Positions 18,860-25,802 of a stretch of DNA of 64,000 nt are shown one piece after another. The notes beneath the pieces were generated by a model. The model was not told the origin of the DNA, did not search any database, and saw only the letters and a program-made list of their open reading frames with translations. Every line of letters starts with the position of its first letter. The stretch's first letter is position 1. The translations under genes and the position numbers were made by a program. Location: the NCBI GenBank assembly GCA_000169355.1, contig AAXX01000001.1, positions 1 to 64,000 of the forward strand. Reading direction: 5' to 3'. Origin of the DNA: Flavobacteria bacterium BAL38 (lineage in GTDB: Bacteria; Bacteroidota; Bacteroidia; Flavobacteriales; Flavobacteriaceae).

Positions 18860-18876
18860 CCGTATTTTGTATGCGG
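18860..18876 (+). promoter_or_regulatory. 17-bp inverted repeat, copy 2 (candidate operator)
   Basis: CCGTATTTTGTATGCGG has the same CCGTAT-N5-ATGCGG architecture as the site at 18431-18447. It lies 40 bases ahead of the WYL regulator start, matching the spacing of copy 1 to its own gene. The inner TATTTTG resembles a degenerate -7 element, so the site may overlap a promoter. Confidence 0.55.
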
Positions 18877-18916
18877 AATTAATTTTTTTTTATTACTTTT
18901 ATATAAATTTTTTAGT

Positions 18917-19897
18917 ATGGGAATTACAAAATCAGCGTATAGTAGGTATCGAATCATTGACAAAATGCTTAAAAATACATTTAAGCCTTATCCTACTTTG
19001 GAAGATATTCAGGAAGAATGCTTGGAAAAACTTACCTTTTCACCTTCTTTAGACACACTTGAAAAAGACATTCGAAATATGAAACAATCGCATGTTTTTG
19101 AAGCACCAATTGTGTATTGCAGAAAGAACAAAGGGTATTATTATACGAATCCTAATTTCTCTATTAATTCCATACCACTTACAGATGATGATATTTTAAC
19201 CATAAAAGAGGCTTTAGATTTGATTAAAAATTTAGGAGGAGGCAATCGTGTAAATGAACGTTTTAGCAACGCTATTCAGAAAATATTAGCTACTTATAAA
19301 GAAGAATTTCCAGAAGGGGATATTGATAGAAAAGTCATTCAAACCGATTATGTAGAGGGTGCAAAAGGGTATGAAAATTTTAATGTATTATTTGAGTCTT
19401 GCAAAAATCAGACCCCAATCTCATTCGTACATTACTCTTACACAAAAAGAAATTTTAATGCGGTAATTGTACATCCCATTCGATTAAAAGAATTTGATAA
19501 TAAATGGTATTTGATTGGTTACTCTGAAAATCACAAAGGCCTACGAACATTTGGATTAGACCGTATTTACGAACCTATACTACTTAAAAGAAAGTTTATA
19601 AATTGGAAGGAAAAAGAAATTGAAAGTTACTGTAACGACATTTATGGAGTTTATCCTATTGAAAATCAAAAGAAACAAGAAATAACTTTTTTAACCTCAC
19701 CCACAATTACCAATTATTTTGAAGCGTATCCAATTCACCCAAGTCAAAAAGGAAAAAAAAACGAATCTGGTTCGAGTTATTTTACAATCAATGTTGTTCC
19801 TAGCATGGAATTGATAAAGCTATTTCGTTCTTATGGTAAGCATTTAGAAGTTATAAATCCAAGTTGGTTACGTCAACAAACACAATCTTTAAAATGA
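18917..19897 (+). CDS. WYL-domain transcriptional regulator
   Basis: A 326-residue regulator. An N-terminal winged HTH is followed by LPLTDDDILTIKEAL-like helices and a classical WYL domain (about residues 145-230): ISFVHYSYTKRNFNAV, HPIRLKEFDNKWYLIGY and FGLDRIYEP. A C-terminal WCX-type extension follows. The family senses nucleic acids or nucleotides and controls defence or phage-response genes. Its stop overlaps the start of the next gene by four bases. It reads away from the leftward operon and both arms carry the same inverted repeat, so joint control is likely. Confidence 0.88.
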   Translation: MGITKSAYSRYRIIDKMLKNTFKPYPTLEDIQEECLEKLTFSPSLDTLEKDIRNMKQSHVFEAPIVYCRKNKGYYYTNPNFSINSIPLTDDDILTIKEALDLIKNLGGGNRVNERFSNAIQKILATYKEEFPEGDIDRKVIQTDYVEGAKGYENFNVLFESCKNQTPISFVHYSYTKRNFNAVIVHPIRLKEFDNKWYLIGYSENHKGLRTFGLDRIYEPILLKRKFINWKEKEIESYCNDIYGVYPIENQKKQEITFLTSPTITNYFEAYPIHPSQKGKKNESGSSYFTINVVPSMELIKLFRSYGKHLEVINPSWLRQQTQSLK

Positions 19898-20319
19898 TAA
19901 CTAAACAAAAAAATACAAAGAAAATCCTGTTTCAGTTGAATAGAATGGGACATAGCGAAACTAATCCTATTTTATTACGTATGCTATTTACACCAGAATA
20001 CACCAAAGTTGATTTTGGATATACAACTACTAATAAATATATAAAAGGCGGTTGGATTAAAATGGCTAAAGAAACTTTTATTGAAAATGTAGCCACAAAA
20101 AAACGCTACAAAATGATAAAAGCGGAAGGAATAACCATTGCACCACAAAAACATAATTTTCAATCCAATAAGGATTGGCAATATTATTCTCTTTTCTTTG
20201 AACCGATTGAGCAAAAAGATGGTGTTATTAACCTAATTGAAATAGAAAAAGGTACTCCAAACGATTTTAACTACTACGATATTCCCTTAAATATGATCGA
20301 TGGTGTTGAATTACTTTAA
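19894..20319 (+). CDS. Beta-sandwich-like protein, paralogue of 17548-18012
   Basis: A 141-residue protein starting at ATG 19894, overlapping the WYL stop (ATGA). It matches 17548-18012 at GGWIKMAKETFIENV, KKRYKMIKAEGITIAP, YYSLFFEPIE and INLIEIEKG. No signal peptide or catalytic motif is visible. The same family therefore appears on both divergent arms of the module, translationally coupled to a WYL regulator on this one. It could be an effector ligand-binding partner, but this is inference. Confidence 0.68.
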   Translation: MITKQKNTKKILFQLNRMGHSETNPILLRMLFTPEYTKVDFGYTTTNKYIKGGWIKMAKETFIENVATKKRYKMIKAEGITIAPQKHNFQSNKDWQYYSLFFEPIEQKDGVINLIEIEKGTPNDFNYYDIPLNMIDGVELL

Positions 20320-20523
20320 ATCATCATTATTAAAAGTTAATTTTTTAATAATATTATCTTGTTGAATATTAACAACGTAAAGTGTTATCAATCCAATTCC
20401 TAAGGCTAAAAACAAACCAACAAAAATTAAATTATTATTTTTTAAATCATTGTTTTCCATAATTAGTTGCTCCTGTGATTGGTTAACCAAAAAATCAGGT
20501 TTTTTTAATAAATCTATTGCCAT
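20311..20523 (-). CDS. Small single-pass membrane protein
   Basis: A protein of 70 residues with one hydrophobic segment (about residues 32-52, LIFVGLFLALGIGLITLYVV), cytoplasmic-like ends and many Asn/Gln/Asp. It overlaps the upstream gene by ten bases and converges with, and overlaps by nine bases, the gene ending at 20319. Function is unknown. Tight packing suggests it is real. Confidence 0.55.
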   Translation of the reverse strand: MAIDLLKKPDFLVNQSQEQLIMENNDLKNNNLIFVGLFLALGIGLITLYVVNIQQDNIIKKLTFNNDDLK

Positions 20524-20882
20524 TTTATTTTTTTTGTTATGTAGATATAATTGTCCTTAAAATAAAACTCATAATCTACAATTCCACAAGTTTTAATACC
20601 TCTGCTATTTTCATTAAGATACATAATATACCTTCCGTCAAATCCTGTTCCTTCCAAAAAATCTATTGAAGCTTTGCCATTCTTTGTTAAATATATTTGC
20701 TCTAGAATGTAATAATTTTTCATAATCACATTTAAATAAGGATTAAATTTAGAACGCTTTAGACTTGCATTTAAATTGTTGTGCTCAATTTGAGCTTTGC
20801 TGTCTTTATAGATCTGGTTTTTCCTTTTTGGAAAAAAAGTTTCCCCAGTAAAATGGCATGTTTTAACATCTATCTCTTTCAT
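20514..20882 (-). CDS. Hypothetical protein
   Basis: Unrecognised protein of 122 residues, starting MKEIDVKTCHFTGETFFPKR, which resembles a small zinc-ribbon-like opening but has a single Cys there. The rest is Lys/Tyr rich and probably beta-strand. It overlaps the excisionase-like gene by four bases (ATGA) and its downstream neighbour by ten, forming a three-gene unit. Confidence 0.58.
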   Translation of the reverse strand: MKEIDVKTCHFTGETFFPKRKNQIYKDSKAQIEHNNLNASLKRSKFNPYLNVIMKNYYILEQIYLTKNGKASIDFLEGTGFDGRYIMYLNENSRGIKTCGIVDYEFYFKDNYIYITKKIKWQ

Positions 20883-21178
20883 AGCTTCACTTGGTTTTGT
20901 TTTAAAATATTGTCAATATCATTAACGTTATATAAATAGACATCTCCCAACCTTGTAAAAGGAAGAGTTCCATTTTCACGATATTTGATAATGGTATTGT
21001 TGGACAATCCAAAAAGTTGTTTTAAATCGTTATTGCGATAATAGTTAGAAGGATTATTTATCTTAGGTAATTTCTGCAACTTTTCTTCAATTTGTTGCAA
21101 CCTTTGGCAAAGAGGCTCGATAAGGCTCTTAATACCTTCTAATGTAGGTATTGTAATTTGATTTTGAACTTTAAACAT
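20879..21178 (-). CDS. Excisionase-like HTH protein
   Basis: A protein of 99 residues with an N-terminal coiled coil and a MerR/excisionase-type (HTH_17) winged helix. The core is YRNNDLKQLFGLSNNTIIKY, then TLPFTRLGDVYLYNVNDID. In Bacteroidetes islands such genes accompany a tyrosine integrase and serve as recombination directionality factors or regulators. Paired CCAGCGAAT repeats lie 67 bases upstream, and another pair lies ahead of the integrase. It is the first gene of the leftward three-gene unit. Confidence 0.75.
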   Translation of the reverse strand: MFKVQNQITIPTLEGIKSLIEPLCQRLQQIEEKLQKLPKINNPSNYYRNNDLKQLFGLSNNTIIKYRENGTLPFTRLGDVYLYNVNDIDNILKQNQVKL

Positions 21179-21244
21179 AATTTGTTTTTTTAAATAATTA
21201 ATAAAAACAAATTTCTCAAATCAAGAAGGAAAAACTTAGCTTCT

Positions 21245-21264
21245 CCAGCGAATTTCCAGCGAAT
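21245..21264. repeat. Paired CCAGCGAAT direct repeat, copy A
   Basis: Two CCAGCGAAT units begin at 21245 and 21256, exactly 11 bases apart, one helical turn. The pair lies between the excisionase-like gene and the gene ending at 21274. The same pair with the same spacing recurs at 23509-23528. Short tandem repeats on one face of the helix suit cooperative excisionase or integrase-arm binding. Confidence 0.6.
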
Positions 21265-21273
21265 ATAATTTTA

Positions 21274-22173
21274 TTAGTCTAAATTCTGTCGCATTAATGT
21301 TAATCTATCAATTAAAGAATCTAATGCTTTTTTTTGGCTTTCTTTATATGCGAATTTATTTATCACTCCAAATTCTTTTATAATATTTGTCATTTTTGCT
21401 ACTTTTCCATGTTGATTGATGTAGTTGAAATTTTCATTGATGAAATCAAGTTCTGCTTTTTCTCTTTTTGCATCACTCTTTAAATCAAAAGTGAATATGC
21501 CCTGTCGATATAATACGTTAAATAAATTTGCACTTTCTATTTTAGAAAGAGTAATTGTACATCTTAATTTAGGTGGTGGTGTAGGTCTAAACTGATCATA
21601 ATCTTTTATGTCGTATTTATTTATTATACCTTCAAGCATTAATAAAAATCCAACAAACGAATATATAGACTGATAATATTTTAATAGAATAAAATGTAAT
21701 TTAACCTTTTCAAAATCTCCATGGTCACAATAATTGTTAGTTGTTATTTTATGGTAGATTAAATAACCAAATATACTATCACTATTTTTCTCAGATATCT
21801 CTGTACTTTCAAGAGTTGCGGCTAGAGAGTATTCGATAGATTCATTATATATTGGATTATTAGTTGAAGTAACTATTAGCCTATTTAGCCCATCAAATGA
21901 CTTAAAATCACTTATTTTATTTAATTCATACCATTCAGTGATTTTAACAAGCTCAATAATTACATCCTTTAACAGTACTTTTGGTTTATCAATATCTATT
22001 AATACATCAATTAATTTGTTTTTTAACTCTATTATCTTGGTGTTAAATGATTCAAAATCGACTTCATCTGCAAATTGCTTATTAAATTTATAGAGATGGT
22101 TCGTTTGGTCGTATTCAAGGTAAAAATCACAATAGCTTTTTACTTCATCTAAAAATTCATTAATTTTAATCAT
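21274..22173 (-). CDS. Hypothetical protein of the mobility module
   Basis: A soluble 299-residue protein, not confidently recognised. The C-terminal third (IESANLFNVLYRQGIFTFD and HGKVAKMTNIIKEFG) reads like proteins encoded beside integrases in Flavobacteriia. A weak resemblance to RteC-type element regulators is possible. It is mostly helical with no membrane segment. It lies 45 bases downstream of the integrase on the same strand. Confidence 0.6.
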   Translation of the reverse strand: MIKINEFLDEVKSYCDFYLEYDQTNHLYKFNKQFADEVDFESFNTKIIELKNKLIDVLIDIDKPKVLLKDVIIELVKITEWYELNKISDFKSFDGLNRLIVTSTNNPIYNESIEYSLAATLESTEISEKNSDSIFGYLIYHKITTNNYCDHGDFEKVKLHFILLKYYQSIYSFVGFLLMLEGIINKYDIKDYDQFRPTPPPKLRCTITLSKIESANLFNVLYRQGIFTFDLKSDAKREKAELDFINENFNYINQHGKVAKMTNIIKEFGVINKFAYKESQKKALDSLIDRLTLMRQNLD

Positions 22174-22218
22174 ATTTTTTTTTATTTTTCAAACACCACT
22201 AAAGTAGTGAATTTATAA

Positions 22219-23445
22219 TTATTTATTTTCCATATACTTTAAATGCAATTTTCGCATATCTAATCCCACATTTTGGTCCAAAATTTTGGCATAATGTTGT
22301 GTTTGTTTTATAGTAGTATGACCTAGCATTGCAGATACATTTTCAATCCTTATTCCATTTCCAAGAGTCACGGTAGTAGCGAAAGTATGTCGCGCTACGT
22401 ACCAAGTCAATTTTTTTTCCAATCCAATAATGTCTGCAATTTCTTTAAGGTAGGCATTCATTTTTTGATTCGAAATTTTAGGTAGCAAAGTGTCTCCATA
22501 AAATTGATATTTATTGATTATTTTTAAAACTGGTGGGAGTATTGGGACATTTGCTTTGGTATTAGTTTTTTGCCGATTAGCCTTAATCCAGAGTGTTTTT
22601 TCTGTATCTTGAATAATATTTTTGCGAGTTAGTTTTATGGCGTCTACAGGTGCATAACCGGTATAGCAACTAAATAAAAATATATCTTTTACACGCTCTA
22701 AACGATCAATTTTAAATGTTTTATTTTCAATACTCTCTAATTCCTCTTGGGTAAGGAATGTTGCTTCTTCTACTTTTATTTTACCATTATAGATATTGAA
22801 TGGATTTTTATCAATTAATTCCATTCGTATTGCATAATTGCAAATGGTTTTTAGGTTTTTGAAATATTTCACCACAGAATTATTCTTTATTCCAGTTTTA
22901 CCTTTATAATCACTTTCAAATTTCAGGTACGACTCTAAGTTATAGATGTAAGCACTATTAATTTTGTCTATAAGTACATCATTACTTCCATAAGTTTTAT
23001 TGTTGAAAATTTTAATCAATTCCATAACTCGCGTATACTTTTGGAGCGAAGCTTTTGATCGTTCCCCTATTTTTACTAATTTAGAAAAATGCAAATTATG
23101 TTCATCAATAATTTTAAGCAGTGAGGGCGAGGTTTCTGTTATTTGTTTACCAATAATTCTGTTTTTGAATTCCTCAATAGTTACATCTTCTTGAAAACGC
23201 TCAATTTGATTGTGAATTTTTTCTATGTTTAAAATGAATAAATCTAAGAAATCTTTTAGTGTTTTTTCTTTATCCTGTCGAAGTAATTTTCTGAGATTAT
23301 CGGACTGTTTCCAACGCTCTTCTGAAATATATTTTCCAGTACTAATTGTGGTAGATTTTCGGTTAAATACCACTTTAATGTAAATAGGGCAATCTCCATT
23401 ACTTCTTGCCTTGTCTTTTTTAATGTAAATAATTGTTTTTACCAT
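22219..23445 (-). CDS. Tyrosine recombinase (site-specific integrase)
   Basis: A 408-residue phage-type integrase. An N-terminal arm-binding domain (VVFNRKSTTISTGKYISEE) is followed by a SAM-like core-binding domain and a catalytic domain. Visible catalytic elements are VARHTFAT (box II Arg), LGH and the nucleophile Tyr in TQHYAKI. In box I the usual arginine site reads TGYAPVD, and the box II His is Tyr (YVAR). Both substitutions are seen in Bacteroidetes integrases. It lies 258 bases from a tRNA-Ser gene, making that gene the likely target. Confidence 0.92.
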   Translation of the reverse strand: MVKTIIYIKKDKARSNGDCPIYIKVVFNRKSTTISTGKYISEERWKQSDNLRKLLRQDKEKTLKDFLDLFILNIEKIHNQIERFQEDVTIEEFKNRIIGKQITETSPSLLKIIDEHNLHFSKLVKIGERSKASLQKYTRVMELIKIFNNKTYGSNDVLIDKINSAYIYNLESYLKFESDYKGKTGIKNNSVVKYFKNLKTICNYAIRMELIDKNPFNIYNGKIKVEEATFLTQEELESIENKTFKIDRLERVKDIFLFSCYTGYAPVDAIKLTRKNIIQDTEKTLWIKANRQKTNTKANVPILPPVLKIINKYQFYGDTLLPKISNQKMNAYLKEIADIIGLEKKLTWYVARHTFATTVTLGNGIRIENVSAMLGHTTIKQTQHYAKILDQNVGLDMRKLHLKYMENK

Positions 23446-23508
23446 AACTTTTTTAATTAAAATTAATAGTACAAATTGACATTAAAAATCTCGTTAGCCC
23501 TTTTAAAT

Positions 23509-23529
23509 CCAGCGAATTCCCAGCGAATT
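23509..23529. repeat. Paired CCAGCGAATT direct repeat, copy B
   Basis: CCAGCGAATT occurs at 23509-23518 and 23520-23529, 11 bases apart, 64 bases upstream of the integrase start. The identical arrangement occurs ahead of the excisionase-like gene. Candidate excisionase or integrase-arm sites. Confidence 0.6.
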
Positions 23530-23538
23530 TTCATATTC

Positions 23539-23589
23539 TAGTTACCCTATTTTTTGTGAAAATCCATAGGGTAACCTATAGGGTAACTA
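23539..23589. repeat. Inverted and direct ATAGGGTAAC repeats
   Basis: TAGTTACCCTAT (23539-23550) is the exact reverse complement of ATAGGGTAACTA (23578-23589). A third ATAGGGTAAC unit lies at 23566-23575. The three units sit between the integrase and the tRNA, where an attachment site with arm-type sites is expected. Confidence 0.6.
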
Positions 23590-23633
23590 AATTATGCGTT
23601 TTTATGTGTTTTTTGACACTTTGTTAAAAACGA

Positions 23634-23669
23634 AAAAACCCTTCAAACATTGATGTTTAAAGGGTTTTT
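23634..23669 (-). terminator. Rho-independent terminator downstream of tRNA-Ser
   Basis: Arms AAAAACCCTT and AAGGGTTTTT enclose a further six-base-pair stem (AAACAT/ATGTTT) with a two-base loop and one mismatch. The T-run on either strand makes it potentially bidirectional. It is the first hairpin after the tRNA in its direction of transcription. Confidence 0.75.
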
Positions 23670-23703
23670 GAACTTTTATGTTTCTTTTGAAACACACTTT
23701 CCG

Positions 23704-23788
23704 CGGAGAAAGAGGGATTCGAACCCCCGGACCTGTTACAGTCAACAGTTTTCAAGACTGCCGCATTCGACCACTCTGCCATTTCTCC
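23704..23788 (-). tRNA. tRNA-Ser (anticodon TGA)
   Basis: An 85-base class II tRNA on the minus strand. The acceptor stem GGAGAAA pairs with TTTCTCC, discriminator G. The anticodon loop CTTGAAA gives TGA, reading UCA codons, and a long variable arm is followed by the T-arm GGTTCGAATCC. CCA is not encoded. The 3' end faces the integrase and the accessory DNA. No second copy of its 3' end was found in the window. Confidence 0.97.
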
Positions 23789-23821
23789 AATAAGTCGCGC
23801 ACTACTTCCGTATTGCGAGTG

Positions 23822-23852
23822 CAAATATAGTACGATTTTTTATTTCTGCAAA
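23822..23852 (-). promoter_or_regulatory. Promoter of tRNA-Ser
   Basis: Read on the minus strand, TTTG (-33, 23852-23849) and TATATTTG (-7, 23829-23822) are separated by 19 bases, a near-ideal Bacteroidetes promoter. The -7 box ends 33 bases before the tRNA 5' end. Confidence 0.75.
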
Positions 23853-24255
23853 CGTTTTCAAAAGAAAAAAGTAAAAAAAACACACTTTCCTCCTCACTCC
23901 ATTCCCAACCATTTGAATGTCAGTAAATAAATAAATCATTTTTTTTAATAAAAAATCAAGAACAAGTGCATGAACAATGTCAAAGTTATCATTTGTACCG
24001 TTTTCTTTTCATATGCATCGTAACTAAAGAGATGCTTAACAGCATGACAAACTAGGCGTGTATTCTTATGAGAGCTATGCCAAGTGAAACGTCCGAAGCT
24101 TCGGTCCGAAACTTCGGACTAAAATAAACACAAACAAAACTACTGTGCCTATGTGTTTAAAAATCCGCCACCACCAGCGCTCCGCCTTGGCGGACCCGTT
24201 TCATCCGCGAGCCAAATCAAGTGCAACGTAAAATACTCGTCCCAACAAAATCTAT
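23853..24255. other. Intergenic region without a clear gene
   Basis: No convincing reading frame is seen in about 400 bases. It holds the compound palindrome at 24091-24119 and a short GC-rich stem TCCGCC/GGCGGA near 24180-24193. Its local composition is more GC-rich than its surroundings, so it may be the remnant of a repeat element. Confidence 0.4.
24091..24119. repeat. Compound palindrome (TCCGAA-CTTCGG units)
   Basis: Arms GTCCGAAG (24091-24098) and CTTCGGAC (24112-24119) are perfect reverse complements. The interior repeats CTTCGG and TCCGAA, so the element is two tandem TCCGAARCTTCGG units. It could form a cruciform or RNA hairpin. No flanking T-run is present, so it is not a terminator. 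Confidence 0.6.
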
Positions 24256-24263
24256 TATCTTTG
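24256..24263 (+). promoter_or_regulatory. -7 promoter element TATCTTTG
   Basis: Exact TAnnTTTG match nine bases ahead of the ATG at 24272. The expected start point is within a few bases of the start codon. The same octamer precedes kdsA and uvrA. No clear -33 TTTG. Confidence 0.5.
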
Positions 24264-24271
24264 TAAAAAAA

Positions 24272-24823
24272 ATGCAATCAAAACTATTTTGCCTAGAAAG
24301 CGTTCCCGATGTTGCTTCCCAAACAACCAGCATCATCCTACCCTCTTTAGAAAAACTAGCGTTGCAATACAACATCACCAACGTTTACCAAACCTGTGAC
24401 AGCATAGAAGGATTAGAAGAAAGCCTATCCACTCTGCTCTACGAAGACCGAAACTTCAATGATTACGAAATCATCTACTTCGTATTCCAAGGAAGAGACA
24501 ACAACATCATCATCGATAATTATTTGTACAGCTTAGAAGAAATAGCTGAGTTCTTTGAAGGTAAACTCACCAACAAACGCATCCATTTTGCCAACACCTT
24601 ACAACTAGACTTAGATTCCGAAACTGCTCAATATTTCTTGGATGTCACCGGAGCCATTTCCATTTCAGGTTATCGCAACCCAGCACCCATACTCAGTACG
24701 ATTATCGACAATCCGTTCTTTGCTTTGTGCCAAGAATATGATGACGTAACCGATATTGTAGAAGAATTATTCGAAAAACACTACACCTTTGCCAAAGCAA
24801 TGGGCTTTACTCTATATTATTAA
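24272..24823 (+). CDS. DUF6642-like protein
   Basis: A protein of 183 residues starting MQSKLFCLESVPDV at ATG 24272. A longer frame begins upstream of the promoter element and is unlikely. It looks like the DUF6642 family, whose members resemble nucleoside-deoxyribosyltransferase or TIR-like small alpha/beta proteins of unknown function. IIYFVFQGRDNNIIID and the run IHFANTL are characteristic. Soluble, monocistronic, and outside the island on the backbone side of the tRNA. Confidence 0.65.
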   Translation: MQSKLFCLESVPDVASQTTSIILPSLEKLALQYNITNVYQTCDSIEGLEESLSTLLYEDRNFNDYEIIYFVFQGRDNNIIIDNYLYSLEEIAEFFEGKLTNKRIHFANTLQLDLDSETAQYFLDVTGAISISGYRNPAPILSTIIDNPFFALCQEYDDVTDIVEELFEKHYTFAKAMGFTLYY

Positions 24824-24836
24824 AACGCTTATTTTG

Positions 24837-25154
24837 TTATAACAATAAAATTAGTAAAAGAACAATAATGATAATAGCTCCAACAGATAAATAAATACCA
24901 CTATTACTGCTTCTTAATGAAGATTTAATAACTTTTACCTCTTTACGAAGTGCTTTTTTTTCTGAAGAAGTCATGTCCGACTTATCCATCGCTTTTATTT
25001 CATTCAAACGATCTAACTGTACTTGTACATGCGCAGGAACTTCAATAGGTTTTGTAACAGGTGTATTTGATGGATTACCTGCAGCTGTCATAGTGTTTGG
25101 AAAGAAACTTATCGACATTATTAGCATCAATAAGTAAAGAGTTGTTTTTTTCAT
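24837..25154 (-). CDS. Small exported or membrane protein, unknown
   Basis: A protein of 105 residues with an N-terminal signal (MKKTTLYLLMLIMSISFF ending near TAAG), a short charged middle (about 45-75) that looks helical, and a C-terminal hydrophobic segment (IYLSVGAIIIIVLLLILLL) with no tail. It is presumably anchored in the inner membrane with the middle outside the cytoplasm. It converges with the DUF6642-like gene, 13 bases apart. No family recognised. Confidence 0.65.
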   Translation of the reverse strand: MKKTTLYLLMLIMSISFFPNTMTAAGNPSNTPVTKPIEVPAHVQVQLDRLNEIKAMDKSDMTSSEKKALRKEVKVIKSSLRSSNSGIYLSVGAIIIIVLLLILLL

Positions 25155-25294
25155 AATAGTATAATGTTAGTAATTATTTACAACATTAAAATTATACACT
25201 TCAATTGACTAAAGTGTTATACTATTTTTAGAAAAAATTACAGATATTACAGATATAAAATCTATCCTTAATTTAGAAATTGTATTAGCCAAAC

Positions 25295-25630
25295 CTACAA
25301 ATACTTCGCTATGTCTTCCGCCTGAATACTATGATGCGAAACACGATACACCACTTCCCCATTCTTTAAAACAATAATTTGTGGCGATTGATGAATCACA
25401 CTTAATTCCTCAGCAATAAAATTAGAAACACTTCGGTACGAAAGCAAATCCAAATAATTGAAATCGGCTTTAGCAATCAATACATCATTTCCACTAACCA
25501 AGCGCTCTTTAGCATAAGCACTAATACCACAGGTAACGCTATCCTTAAATATAATTTGAGTTTTATTATTTGAATTTTCTATGATGTTATGAACATCTTG
25601 TTCTGTAGTAATGGGATTCCAGTTTTTCAT
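25295..25630 (-). CDS. ytxJ: YtxJ-type bacillithiol-system redox protein
   Basis: A 111-residue monothiol thioredoxin/glutaredoxin-like protein. The reactive cysteine is in VTCGISAYAKERL (residues 33-45), matching the YtxJ pattern with a single TCxIS-type Cys. The rest follows a thioredoxin fold, including HQSPQIIVLKNGEVVYRVSH. It is thought to de-bacillithiolate proteins, and Bacteroidetes use bacillithiol. No operon partner. Confidence 0.85.
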   Translation of the reverse strand: MKNWNPITTEQDVHNIIENSNNKTQIIFKDSVTCGISAYAKERLVSGNDVLIAKADFNYLDLLSYRSVSNFIAEELSVIHQSPQIIVLKNGEVVYRVSHHSIQAEDIAKYL

Positions 25631-25802
25631 AATTAATTTTTTGTTTCAGGTTTCAATTTTTAAGTTTTTGGAACACAGATTTTAAAAATTAGAGTAATCT
25701 TTAAAATCTTTTATGAACTTTTTTCAACGTAACCCTTCGCTTATTTTTTTCTTATATGACTTATATGTTAAATTAACCATTGTGTTACTTTTGCCAATAA
25801 AT

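Noticed and set aside
23704..23788. Possible second copy of the tRNA-Ser 3' end as attR within the window
   Set aside because: Reading the accessory region I found no repeat of the tRNA 3' sequence, so no attR is claimed.
24221..24271. Upstream extension of the DUF6642-like gene
   Set aside because: The extension would include the TATCTTTG promoter element, and the family-like sequence starts at Met 24272.
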